Source: Rotaria macrura (Eukaryota > Rotifera > Eurotatoria > Philodinida > Philodinidae). From it: a DNA stretch of 64,000 nt. The stretch lies in NCBI GenBank assembly GCA_900239685.1, contig OENT01000191.1, positions 1 through 64,000 on the forward strand, written 5' to 3'. The translations under genes and the position numbers were made by a program. The notes under the pieces were generated by a model. It was not told the DNA's origin. It was given only the letters and a program-made list of their open reading frames with translations, and made no database searches. Shown here one piece after another: positions 20,614 to 30,484 of this stretch; position 1 is the stretch's first letter; each line of letters begins with the position of its first letter.

Positions 20614-22215
20614 ATGAGTAAAAAAGAAAAAAGATCCTCTTATTCGAAGTGCAAACGTAACGAAGCTGTGTCAACGCAACAAGCCGATACTGAAATCAAG
20701 TAAAGCATACATATGTATGAATAGAATGAGTTGTTTTTATTTTAGATTTCTTGATCTTTTTTTTAATCGCCCCTGTAAAGATCAACAGCTTCGACATTGG
20801 CAGTACCATCGTCTATCATCAAAGGAGTATGTGATGATACTTTAGTGAAGGGAACTTGTGATACTAATAATTGTGATCGATTACATCTCACAGAATCTAT
20901 TCAACTTACTGATGCACATTTTCATGATCGACTTCTTAAAGAGAATTGGTCATATACCATTGAGTCGTTGAAAAATGTTGATCAATTTATCGGTATCACG
21001 AACGTTCACAAATCTTCTATGTGGAATAATTCCATTTCAGTTGTGCCGGCATCTGTAAAATCTAAAGTAAGTTACGCCTCATCAATCGCACTGCTATTTA
21101 CTGTTTTTGGAAAATTCAAACTCAAGGGGACTATTACAAACCTATGGTGATTCAGTATTGTGCCATAGTGCTCTCAATGTAGTATAGCTTGTATTGTATC
21201 TTTTAATTTCGAGGTAGATATCTGTAAGAATAAGAAATTTCACTTAGTCCTTCTTGAGAGACTGAATTTTGAAGATATTGAAAGATTTTCCTATTTTCTA
21301 TTAGATCCATCTTAATTTTGGACATTGGACACACAGAAAAATAATGTATTGTTTTATTATGAAACTTCAAAAAGACCACACTTTGATTTATTCCCCCCCC
21401 CCCCCAAAAAAAAACATTAATGACAGCATATGAATTATCTCTTCTGAGTCTTATGTTCAACAGAATATCAGTTCCTTTTGCGTTTTCTAACGATATCAGG
21501 TAAAAACTCGTGTCAGTCCTAGTTGTTGAGAGTACTAATTTTATTTTATTTTATCCAAAAGATTCGAATTTATGAATCATATGGGATTCATCCTCGCTAT
21601 TTGGATACGGACCCATGTAATGATTTACTTGTTCTTCGTGATCTTGTACAAAAACGTCCAATGATAGCTATTGGTGAATGCGGTCTTGATTTACTCAACG
21701 ATGAAAATTTATCATTACAGACGGAAGTGTTCATATCACAAATAAAACTAGCTAATGAATTTCATTTACCACTTATTATTCATTGTCGTCAATTAGATCA
21801 ACAGCTATTGGATATTCTTAAAAGATGTACATTGGATTCATCAATGAAAATTCAATGGCATTGTTGTCATTCAAAAGGTGTCTCAGTTTATCGTGAGTTC
21901 CTTAATTATTTTCCATCAAGTTTATTGAGTGTTGGTGGTATGTGTTGTCATGCAGGTGAAAAACATATTCAACGATTAATAAGAGAACTGTATGAATCAG
22001 AAACGGTTGAAAGTGAACGACGATTTGCATTTGAAACTGATTCACCCTATCTAAAATCGTCATCCTTATTGATTGATACGGAAGATAATTGCCCAATATT
22101 AGGAACATTAACAACAAGTGCCTATATCACAAAACATATTTTAAAACATGATCAATGGACAAAGAATTTGAAAATTAATACATCTATTATTCAGCAATTT
22201 TTTAATTTAACATAA
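20614..22215 (+). CDS. TatD-type metal-dependent DNase with N-terminal CCCH finger
   Basis: This is a TatD/TATDN2-like amidohydrolase-fold nuclease. The proposed exons are 20614-20699, 20781-21066 and 21562-22215, which join in phase to 341 residues. Metal ligands of the family are all visible. They are DAHFH at 73-77, IGECGLDL with Glu163, IIHC with His198, QWHCCHSKG at 222-230, and ETDSPYL with Asp284. A C-x8-C-x4-C-x3-H finger lies at residues 46-64, just before the catalytic domain; this CCCH plus TatD arrangement suggests nucleic-acid targeting. The first acceptor is uncertain. A stronger site at 20745 (TTTTATTTTAG) leads to a different frame that stops within 30 codons, so the weaker CTGTAAAG site at 20780 was chosen. 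The second intron is 495 bp and contains a C/A homopolymer junction near 21398-21416. Confidence 0.82.
21397..21416. repeat. C-run/A-run homopolymer junction
   Basis: About eleven C followed by about nine A inside the second intron of the TatD-type gene. It is a likely length-polymorphic site and a likely sequencing-error site. Confidence 0.8.
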
Positions 22216-23867
22216 AAGTTTCTTTCTCAATACACATCAACATACTATTTTGATTTTATAATACGTAAATAGGATCGAGGAATGATCACTTATATCTCTA
22301 TCATCATTTCAAATAATTATAGTTGGTTGTCGGTAAGAGGAGCTTGCTTTGTACGTTCAAATCTTATTCTAGTAAGCGGGAAAATGTCATACCTACCACT
22401 AAAAATTCAACTTTAAACCAAATGCATGAGTAATCCTATATTACCACAACGTAGACTTCATTCATATCAACAATACCTTTGAATAAACAAGAAATTCGTA
22501 TGTTCATTTTTTCATCAAAAGTTAATCGAAAGAGAAAAAAAACCCGAAGTCAAATTTTTTTCGTTCTTAATTTCTTCTGAGGCATGCTCGTACAGTAGCT
22601 TTGCATTCGACCAAGGAGTTTAGAGGAACTAATTTGTTGATTGTCTATGTGAAACCTTAGAAATAGAAATAGAAATAGAAAAGAGAATTGACCGCTGTGC
22701 ACTATAGAGGATCCTTTTAATAGAAACTTGGCATATTTCTAATAGAAGAGTCTTCCTCTATCTCTAACTATTAGTCTTCGTTTTTTTTTCTACTTCAACT
22801 TTTTATATATGTGTATATTTGTATATTTGTATATTTGCACAATATTTTTGTTAAATGTTCACTGAGGTATTTTTTAACGCAACCCTCCGCTCTTCGGTTC
22901 CCCATCCATTCACACTCGAGAGAGATGTTGACATAAGTCAGAGATAATAAGAAAGGTCAGCCGAAGCATCAGTTCAATGTGCAAAAAGAACAAGCGGTCA
23001 CAACCAGACGAAAATAGACTACAGAAAGATAACTCTATTAAAAGAGATGTCTTGTGAGAAGCTAATCGGTATAGCCTGAAGAAGCATTCAAAACATGTCA
23101 CTCAAGCATTATCCACCTTCAATTCATTTATTCACTTATTGTAAATAAAAATCATTTAAAACACAAAAAAATCTAAAATTTCTCAAAGTTTATTTCTCAA
23201 TCTCGTCTTCAAATCAAATTAAATTCATTTTCCTCTCTTAAATTCAAATTCATAATAGTCCTTTCATAAAATTAAAACAAAACTCTAATCAGAAAGCGAT
23301 TTCATTCTCAAAATTCTATAGAAAGCCAATTCATTTTTCTTGACTCAGTCAAAGCGTAGCTTAGTTTCGGTCAAATTTCATTTCCCATGTTAAATGTTAG
23401 TTTATCTTTCATATAAATAAACAAACAATCCAAATTACTAGAAGTATATTTAAATTTCGTTGTTAATTCGTCTTTTCTTTATTTATTCCACCCTCGAAGT
23501 GAATTCTTGTTCGAACCAATGATTATCTCTCACATCAAGTTCGATCGAATATAACAATTTTTATCAAAATTCGTCTTCATTCATCACTTGCTTCTCGACA
23601 AAATCATTGTCTTACTGAAGTTGCCTGTCATTGACTTTGTGCTGATATTCAAGTTCATTGTTGAACATAAGCACAGGTTCAAGATGAACATCTGATTGAG
23701 CCTGTTGGGACACAATCATTCGAAGAACTAACAAGACAAACCACATCAAATTGCACTGTTGACTGAGCCTAGGTGAGAATAATCGTCTTAAGAAAAACTT
23801 CAATTCTCAATTTGAATATCCAAATTAAAAAAAGAAATATTGTTGGGTTCATTATAATGAAATGGAA
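22216..23867. other. Intergenic stretch with simple repeats
   Basis: No gene is recognised. A short (AGAAAT)n run lies at about 22663-22680 and a (TGTATATT)n run at about 22809-22838. The rest is AT-rich sequence with many TTCAAATTCA-like strings and no codon structure. Confidence 0.45.
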
Positions 23868-24395
23868 CTCTCATTAACACACATTGATATATTCCTTTGA
23901 ATCGACGAGAACGATTTCAATCAGACAATATCTAAATATCGCATGATATCAAATCTTTTTCTTTTTCCAAGATCATTGTCTTCGTCTGATAACGGTTCAA
24001 TCAAACAACAAAAACAAATGAATTACATCTCTTATCACTTTCAATCGATTCTTTCCAAGATTAAATCGATTTATTGTCAAGTTCAAAGAAGAAAAGAATT
24101 CATGAAATCTGAACTGAATCTTTATCTTTCTTTTTCGAAGATCAATTTAAAATCTTAGGGACTAAACCAATTCACTTTTCTCTTCAATTTTGTTTTAGTC
24201 GCTGATTAACGGAAGAATTCTTCGATGAAGATAATGAATTGAAAAGGATCACTTGCAATAATTTGAATAACATTTCATCGAAAGTCTTTTTTCGATGAAG
24301 AACAATCTTCTTTCTCTTATATCTATTCATTCGTTGAATGTTTTTTCGAATTTTTCTTCTGGTCTAAAATTTTTCTTGAAATTTTCACTCGATTG
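23868..24395 (+). repeat. Dispersed repeat family X, copy 1
   Basis: Matches the reverse complement of about 49165-49680 at roughly 75-80% by eye. Shared blocks include GAAGAAAAGAATTC, GAACTGAATCTTT, TTTTAGTCGCT and TATCTATTCATTC. Homology begins near ATTAACACACATTGATATATT and fades after about 24395. No coding region, terminal repeat or family was recognised. The even spread of differences suggests an old element or duplicated non-coding segment. Confidence 0.65.
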
Positions 24396-25096
24396 GGAGA
24401 ATTTTATATTTCGAAATATTTCATTGTTCGATTAAATCGTCCGACATCAAACTTTTGAAAATCTTCTCTCTTCATGTTTCGATTTCATCCAATCTTGAAA
24501 AGATTTTCGAAGAGAGAAATTCTTTTGTTGATACATCTTTGTTTTCGTTGTTCGGCAGAGAACTATCGTATCGATGATCAATCCCAACTAATCAATTGTT
24601 CGACCACCTTGACGTAGGAATGTGCAGTTTTGGTCTCCAGACAGCTGACATCACCCCAGTGAAAAAAATCACTCCGAAGATCAAGATTATTCTTGATTAT
24701 CGATGGAAAAATCGGATTTCTCGAACAAAACATCCTCCTTTCTCAAGAAAATCAGACTGAAATCGATTGAAATCCAACAAACGATGGAAAAAAATCCATT
24801 TCATCAATTTTTTTTGATTACATCACTTTTAATCTGATTGTAATCGAACAATCGATTAAAATATTATCAATCGATTGAAATTCCAATCACTTCAAATCGA
24901 GTTGAGGTGTTATTAATCGGTTATACGCAATAATGTCAGCTGAAATCCACTTAAAATCCAACGATCGATTTAATTCTAAATCACACGAAACCGTGTTGAA
25001 AGATAATCAACCGAATGCTTGCAATCCCCTCACTTGAAAAGAGATTTCAATCTATAAAATCCTTTCGGACGGAGTTGTCAAATATTTCTAACCTCC

Positions 25097-25108
25097 TCCA
25101 TATATATA
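25097..25108 (+). promoter_or_regulatory. Possible TATA box
   Basis: CATATATATATG lies about 50 bp before the three-unit tandem array and the hairpin-rich stretch, at the point where base composition changes from AT-rich to mixed. It could drive transcription of that stretch, but the motif is weak evidence in AT-rich DNA. Confidence 0.3.
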
Positions 25109-25147
25109 TGGGACGCACTTGCCTCGCACAGTGAGCTGTTTTGGTGG

Positions 25148-25580
25148 TCAGAAACTAAATCGTTCACAACTTCGAATTTCAAAAGGTAAACTTTTTATTT
25201 CGACTCCAATCGTTATTCTCATAGTACATTCCTTAAGGTAATCGATGTCGAGGAATCCGAATCCGTTGTCATTTTTTCATTGCACCATACAGTCGTCAGA
25301 AACCAGATCGGCCACAAGTCGAGCATTCAAAAGCTAGGCTTTTTACAACACCTCAAATCGAAATTCTGATAACAGTTCGCTATAGGTTATCGGGGTCGAA
25401 CAATCTGAATCCGTCGTTAGTTTTTTCCATTAGACTTGCCACGGCTAAGGACCTGCATCAATCCCAAGTCCGAATTTCAAAAGGTAGATACTTTATGTTA
25501 ACTCCAATCGTTATTCTGATGAAAGTTTCCTGGTGGTTACTGAGGTCGATGAGTCCGAATCCGTGATTGGTTTTTTTCAT
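25148..25580 (+). repeat. Three tandem ~145-bp diverged repeats
   Basis: The units begin near 25148, 25296 and 25441. Each contains in order a TCAGAAAC-type start, (A)TTTCAAAAGGTA, CCAATCGTTATTCTGAT, a GGTTATCGAGGTCGA-like block, TCCGAATCCGT and TTTTTTCAT. Units 1 and 3 are closest; unit 2 is more diverged. No reading frame is kept through the units, so selection, if any, is not on protein. Confidence 0.75.
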
Positions 25581-25599
25581 GAGCTTCCATCGGTTAGTA

Positions 25600-25900
25600 G
25601 GTGAACCTAAGAATTGTGGCCGCTCTGATATCAGAGTTTATACAGCAACTACTTTCCTTATTCCGAGGAACAGTAGTCGTAGGTTTATTTGGTGTTAGTC
25701 ATGGTATTATCGAGAAGATATTGGGTATTGGTTGACGATGCTTTCTGTCTTGCATGATATGGAGAACTGCCGCCTGTGCTAAAATCCGTAAAGGATTATG
25801 TCTTATGGCTCGTATCATGCATCTGTGAAGCAGCACAGGAGTCCTGTTCTATAATTTTAGCATCAACCGCCAGCTTTGTTGTGAAGCTGGACCGAACATA
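25600..25900 (+). ncRNA. Candidate structured RNA with pseudoknot potential
   Basis: Pairings seen on the plus strand: CTCTGATATCAGAG self-pairs at 25623-25636. GGTTGA..TGCT (25730-25742) can close with AGCATCAACC (25859-25868). TGCATGATA (25751-25759) pairs with TATCATGCA (25813-25821). ATCC/GGAT form a five-base loop at 25784-25796. CCTGTGCT (25773-25780) pairs with AGCACAGG (25832-25839), crossing the previous stem as an H-type pseudoknot. CCAGCTT/AAGCTGG form a hairpin at 25870-25890. The pairings fit one another inside 160 nt. I cannot match this to a known class (telomerase RNA, RNase P/MRP, HDV-like ribozyme). A fortuitous set of stems remains possible. Confidence 0.35.
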
Positions 25901-25984
25901 CACGTCGAGATTCAGATACATCTTGAGTATAGTTATCATTTTGGAGAAATTATAGACTGCAATAGTTCGTACTAAAGCTTACGT

Positions 25985-26112
25985 ACAGTTGGAGTACAGA
26001 AAGTGGAGCGGGGAGTACGGTTGGAGTAGAGTGAAGTGGGACTGAGTTACAGTTGGAGTACAGTGAAGTAGGCCTGTATTATAGCTGGAGTACAATAAAG
26101 TAGGCCAGAAGT
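25985..26112 (+). repeat. Short tandem GTTGGAGTACAGTGAAGT motif
   Basis: Four or five diverged units of about 25-40 bp containing (A)GTTGGAGTACAG and GAAGTGGG/GAAGTAGG follow the hairpin-rich stretch. There is no reading frame. Confidence 0.6.
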
Positions 26113-26555
26113 AGACGTGCTTGTTAGATCAAGTTTTCGTCAAGTTTTGATATTTGAATGGCTCGGATTTAGTTTCATTACTGCATACAAGTTGCAATTT
26201 GTGCAAGTGTGATTTCCTTAATGTGTGAGCGTACAAAAATCTATCGTTTCAATATAACTAAATAGATTTTGGTATCTTTGAGTTAAAATAATCAGAACTC
26301 TTCAAAATGAGTAATGTTTTTGGAGCAAGTTTTCATTGGTTATAATTATTAATTCTAGTCGGATTGTTGTGGTATATACGGAAACTTCTAATCGATTTTA
26401 ATCTGAATCGGACTCGGTAGCAGACGATTTTCTTTGGTTATAATCATAATTAATATCCAGGTTGTTCTGGCAAAATATCAAAATCATAATGGATTGCAAT
26501 CGAAATATAATTCATCTCACTAGATTTTCATCGATTATAATCAAAATTACCGAAC

Positions 26556-26709
26556 GGATTATTCTGCAACAAAATCAAAATTATAATCGATTGGCATCGA
26601 AATTATCAATCCACATGAATCGATTATCCTGTGCTATTAATCGATTGATGCTGATTGATAATTTTGATTTCAATCGATTATAATTTTGATTTTTTTGCAG
26701 AATAATCCC
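26556..26709. repeat. 154-bp inverted repeat, AATCGATTATAAT family
   Basis: GGATTATTCTGCAACAAAAT on the left returns as its reverse complement at the right end (26680-26709). The arms are about 55 bp, with ATTATAATCGATT in each. It is probably a small foldback element or the terminal region of a larger one. It is compositionally related to the 281-bp hairpin at 13082. Confidence 0.65.
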
Positions 26710-27393
26710 ATCATCAATTTCGATTGGGCCCATACGATTGTCAAGTTATAATCAATTATAATCGCTAAAATCTTTCACTGTGTATAGTATTCAGTGTCTG
26801 TGTGTCTTATGTTTCTCTGTGCATGATCAAAGGTTAAAGGTGAAATTTTAAAGGTTAAGGATTCTAGAATTTTCTAGAGCTTACCAGATTTACGCGTTGA
26901 TAACTATAGGTTTCTAGAATATTCTGGATTTCTCTGAAACTTTCACTGAGGATCTGGTTAATACGTTAAAGATCAAGGTTAGCGGTGAAAAGTTAAAAGT
27001 AAAACTTTAAAAGCCAAAGGTTAATGATCAAACTAGCTGTGCTCTATTTCTAGAAAGTTCTAAAAATATCTGCACTATTGAGAATGTTCTATATTCATCT
27101 AGAGTTTATATAATCTCTTTAATGACCTAGCATCTACTGGAACGCTCTAGAATATTCGAGAAATTTACATTGATCCTACGTCATACATGACGTCATGGAT
27201 GATTCAGAATTTTCGGGACGATTCTATGATGGATTATGATTATGACAAGTCAATACCAACAGTACTTAACCAGAAAAATATCTTCAATTTGGACGATACT
27301 GCTAACCAACCTTAAATCGAAGCATCACATGATAGTTCTAGCGTGAAACCACTTAGGAGATCCAAAATGATCAAAGAACGACGTGCATAAGAA

Positions 27394-28130
27394 ATGGAAG
27401 AAAGGAGAAAGCAACAATCTGCAAACGGGTGCACCATAAGGGATCATGTGGCATACATACAACAGTCAAAGGAAGAAAGGAATGAGCGACGACGAAAAAT
27501 TGCATCACGAGCAAAGAAACGAAGGGATGGACAGACTCATGATGAACGACAAACGAAGAATGCATCTCGAGCAAAGAAACAAAGAGAACAAGAAACTGAC
27601 GGTAAAAGACTTGAGCAACAATCGAAGAACACTTTTCGTCCGTCACCACCATCACCGACAACGAAGCTCATCTTTGTATGCAGCTAGACTACGAGACGAA
27701 TTTCCTCCTGAAAACTATCATGGAAGAATGGATAGCGCCTGTCAACATTATGATGCTCTACACTTTAAGGAAGAATGTACATCCGACAGACATGATGAAT
27801 TCAAGCAGTGTTGCCACCATGGATTTGTTCAACTTCCTGACATTCTTCCATATCCAGATGAAATTAAAGCTCTTCTACAAGCTACCGATGATGAATGAAG
27901 AAACGTTCGCGAAAACATTAGAAGTTACCATATTGGCCTTACTTTCGCATCTATATGGTCTTAAATAGAATTGCAACAAGGTTTTGACCCCTACTATTTT
28001 CGCATTCATGGACGAATATATCATAGAATCGGTCCATTTCATACTGGTCCTGGCCAGAGAGCTCAATTGGAACAACTTTACATTTTGGACTCACCCTTGG
28101 CATGAAAAGAACGGATATGAAATGCTACTA
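27394..28130 (+). pseudogene. Helitron N-terminal region (broken)
   Basis: This part encodes the basic leader with repeated ERRxxxASRAKKxR units. It is followed by the Cys/His block around SACQHYDALHF and HFKEECTS, and then PDEIKALL. The last part reads FRIHGRIYHRIGPFHTGPG and RAQLEQLYILD. At least two frame changes occur between these blocks. The sequence matches the conserved leader of animal Helitron Rep-helicases. Confidence 0.8.
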
Positions 28131-28153
28131 ATGAAAATTGTAATGAAACGGCA

Positions 28154-28690
28154 ATGAGAAAACTAGGCGACATAATAAAGAGCATTGACTCTTTTGATGC
28201 TGCCTTCAAGATAATGCATGAAGTCGAGCAAGAAGAAATTGATCAAACCAAAAGAGAGAAACAAGCACTACCTCCACTTCGAATGATTTTTGACATTAAT
28301 CATGGAACTTATGATTGGCGACTCCACAATCTTCCGACAGCGAATGAAGTAGCTGCAATTTTCGTAGGTGAAGATAGAGAAGTTCCAACATATCGACATA
28401 TTGCTATTCATACGCATACTCAAGATCTTCAAACTATTTCAATGTTATATCATCATTCGGATCCAATGACTTATCCTCTCTTATTTCCTCGTCGAGATAA
28501 AGGATGGTATCGAAAATTGGAAAAAATTGATCAATCACGAAATGGAAAACAACTGTCGATGCTTCAGTTTTATAGTTATCGATGGGCTATTCGTCGAAAT
28601 TTCAGTGCCATCCACTATCGAAGAAAATTATTCCAGCAATATATACATGAAAAACGACTAACGATCAACCAGCATAATCGAAGTTTAGGG
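28154..28690 (+). pseudogene. Helitron_like_N domain (partial)
   Basis: The frame is open for about 180 codons. Family blocks are PTANEVAAIFVGED, QTISMLYHHSDPMTYPLLFP and LSMLQFYSYRWAIR, ending near RKLFQQYIHEKRLTINQHN. The frame is then cut by a foreign insertion of about 0.76 kb, and the family continues at about 29455. Confidence 0.82.
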
Positions 28691-29450
28691 CTCAAATTCT
28701 CGGACACAAAACAACCGATCTTATTCATTTTGAGTTTTTAGGTAGGTATTCGTATATTCTGCGTCAATATATGCAATGCATTTTTAATCAGTTAGAGAAT
28801 AAATGGTAGTCACCAGCCAGCATTCTGTATTTTTGTGGAAAAGTGGCTTTCAAAAGCTCTTATGTCTCTTTTCATATCTCAAAAATGGACACATTATTAG
28901 ACACAAAAACAGTAATGGTCGCTTGAAACACAAATGAACATTATAAATTTGATGTTCTAAACCGATAAATCCAAATACGCAATAAAATTTTATATCCAAG
29001 AATTTTGTTAAAAATATTCATGTCTGTGCGTTACCTAATGCTTTGTCAATGGCTCACTCATTTTTCAAAGTATTAATATTTTGTTTTTACCAAAAGATAG
29101 CTCTGACTTTTATCTATGCAGAGAACCCTCTCCTGTACAATTCATTAACATGATGTATTTAGAAGGGTTTATCACTTCTGTCGCACCAACCAAGAGCTAA
29201 GGGCCTTTTTTGTCTGTGCATTTCCAACCAACTTTTTTATCATAAAATCCTAACAGATGGACAGCTCAGGCTCAAACTTTCAAGTATTCTAGAACATTTT
29301 TAATTGCATATTGATTAAAAATTACAAAGCTTTTCCTCGTATAATTCTCTGGATACATTTGTAAGAAGTTCAAAAAATGTCTATGCGTTACCTGCGTTTT
29401 TCATATGTTGTCGATACTTCTGTCAAAACGGAACAAAGTCCATTTGCATT
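28690..29450. mobile_element. ~0.76-kb insertion inside the Helitron
   Basis: Helitron protein similarity stops after ...LTINQHN and resumes with LNSLRVELCQGMMDH. The intervening sequence has no Helitron similarity and no long frame. It contains repeated TTTTTGTCTGTGCATT / AAATGTCTATGCGTTACCT motifs at about 29011, 29205 and 29378. Terminal repeats and a target duplication were not found, so the family and exact ends are unknown. Confidence 0.55.
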
Positions 29451-29454
29451 CCAT

Positions 29455-30410
29455 TCACAAAATCTAAACTCTCTTCGGGTAGAATTGTGCCAAGGTATGA
29501 TGGATCATTGAGCAAATGAAGCTGAAATTGAAGGTTTAAGACCTTGACATGTTATAATGCTTCCATCAAGTTTCCAAGTAAGTCCTATAGGAATGCAACA
29601 GAACTATCAAGATCCAATGGCAATGGCCTGAGAATATAGAAAACCCAACTTATTCATCACATTTACGTGTAATCAAACATGGAAAGAAATCGAAGAACAG
29701 CTTTTCCATTGTCGAATTCGATCCGGTGGACCTGATCTAATTACTAGAGTCTTTAAACTCAAACTTAAGGAACTTATTGATGATATTTTCAAGAAATATA
29801 TATTCGGACGAACGATATTCAATGTCTTCATAATTGAATTGTAAACGCGGGGCTTACCACATTGTCACATGCTTAGTATTTCGGACAACAATGAAAGCCA
29901 AACGATATAAATCACATTGGCCACATCGTCTGCAGTGAAATATCAGATCCTGTCCAATTTCCACAATTATATGAATGTGTGAGGAACAAGGGGGAAACAG
30001 CAGACTCTACTCCCTCAGAGTCCCGGAGTTGCTGTTTCCCCCTTGGTGAGGAAGCATATTTAAACCCTAAGTATCCTAGCATGGAAGATGGCAAATCCTC
30101 GAAAGAATTTGAAAAATAATTTGAAAATGACACTCAGCCAAATAAAAATGGATATCCACGATATCGTAGAGGGATAATGGAATTCCTATGACTATTGGTA
30201 AGTATGAAGTTGACAATAGACGGATTGCTTCGTATATTCCATATTTACTAATAAAATACAATGCTCATATGAATGTCGAAATTTGTGAAAGTGTGAAAAG
30301 TATCAAATATTTATTTACATACATTTACAAGGGACACGATTGTGCTAAAATTAAATTAGAACGACCAGTTCAAGAAGGAGCTGCTGCCGCTCAAGCAACT
30401 TGGTAATGGA
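29455..30410 (+). pseudogene. Helitron HUH Rep domain (broken)
   Basis: This part includes GMQQNYQDPMAM, NLFITFTCNQTWKEIEEQL and the metal-binding HUH motif in LPHCHML. The double-tyrosine region reads YLFTYIYKGHDCAKI. Several in-frame stops are present, and a 59-bp hairpin is inserted within the ECVRKHI block. Catalytic residues are still readable despite the stops. Confidence 0.82.
29979..30053. mobile_element. 59-bp hairpin insertion with 8-bp target duplication
   Basis: CAAGGGGGAAACAGCA (29987-30002) and its perfect inverse TGCTGTTTCCCCCTTG (30030-30045) bound a 27-bp centre that itself can pair (GACTCT/AGAGTC). The unit is flanked by identical octamers GTGAGGAA at 29979-29986 and 30046-30053. 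Removing the unit and one octamer restores the Helitron reading ECVRKHI, so insertion is directly supported. The 8-bp duplication and 16-bp terminal repeats suggest mobilisation by a hAT-type transposase. Confidence 0.85.
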
Positions 30411-30484
30411 ATGAGATCAAAGCACATCTCGATGCTAGATATGTAAGCGCACCTGAATCTTCCTGAAGACAGTCTGCACTTTCA

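Larger units (their letters stand above)
24658..26785. mobile_element. Possible composite element with CAGTGAAA ends
   Basis: The left end reads CAGTGAAAAAAATC and the right end is the inverse of CAGTGAAAGATTTT. Both ends are followed inward by several hundred bases rich in AATCGATT and ATTATAATCGAT in both orientations. The GC-richer centre holds a three-unit tandem array, a hairpin-rich stretch and a small GGAGTACAG repeat. No target duplication matches, so the grouping is tentative and the arms may be separate elements. Confidence 0.35.

Noticed and set aside
20614-21066. Reading the TatD first intron with the strong acceptor at 20745.
   Set aside because: It gives a stop within about 30 codons and loses the CCCH and DAHFH motifs; kept only as a possible alternative form.
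23612-24158. Open stretches of 63-71 codons on both strands considered as small genes.
   Set aside because: The plus-strand one falls within dispersed repeat family X, whose other copy does not keep the frame.
25543-25570. CGATGAGTCCGAA in tandem unit 3 resembles a hammerhead ribozyme core.
   Set aside because: The obligatory CUGA and GAAAC core positions are missing and the other tandem units do not keep the motif.
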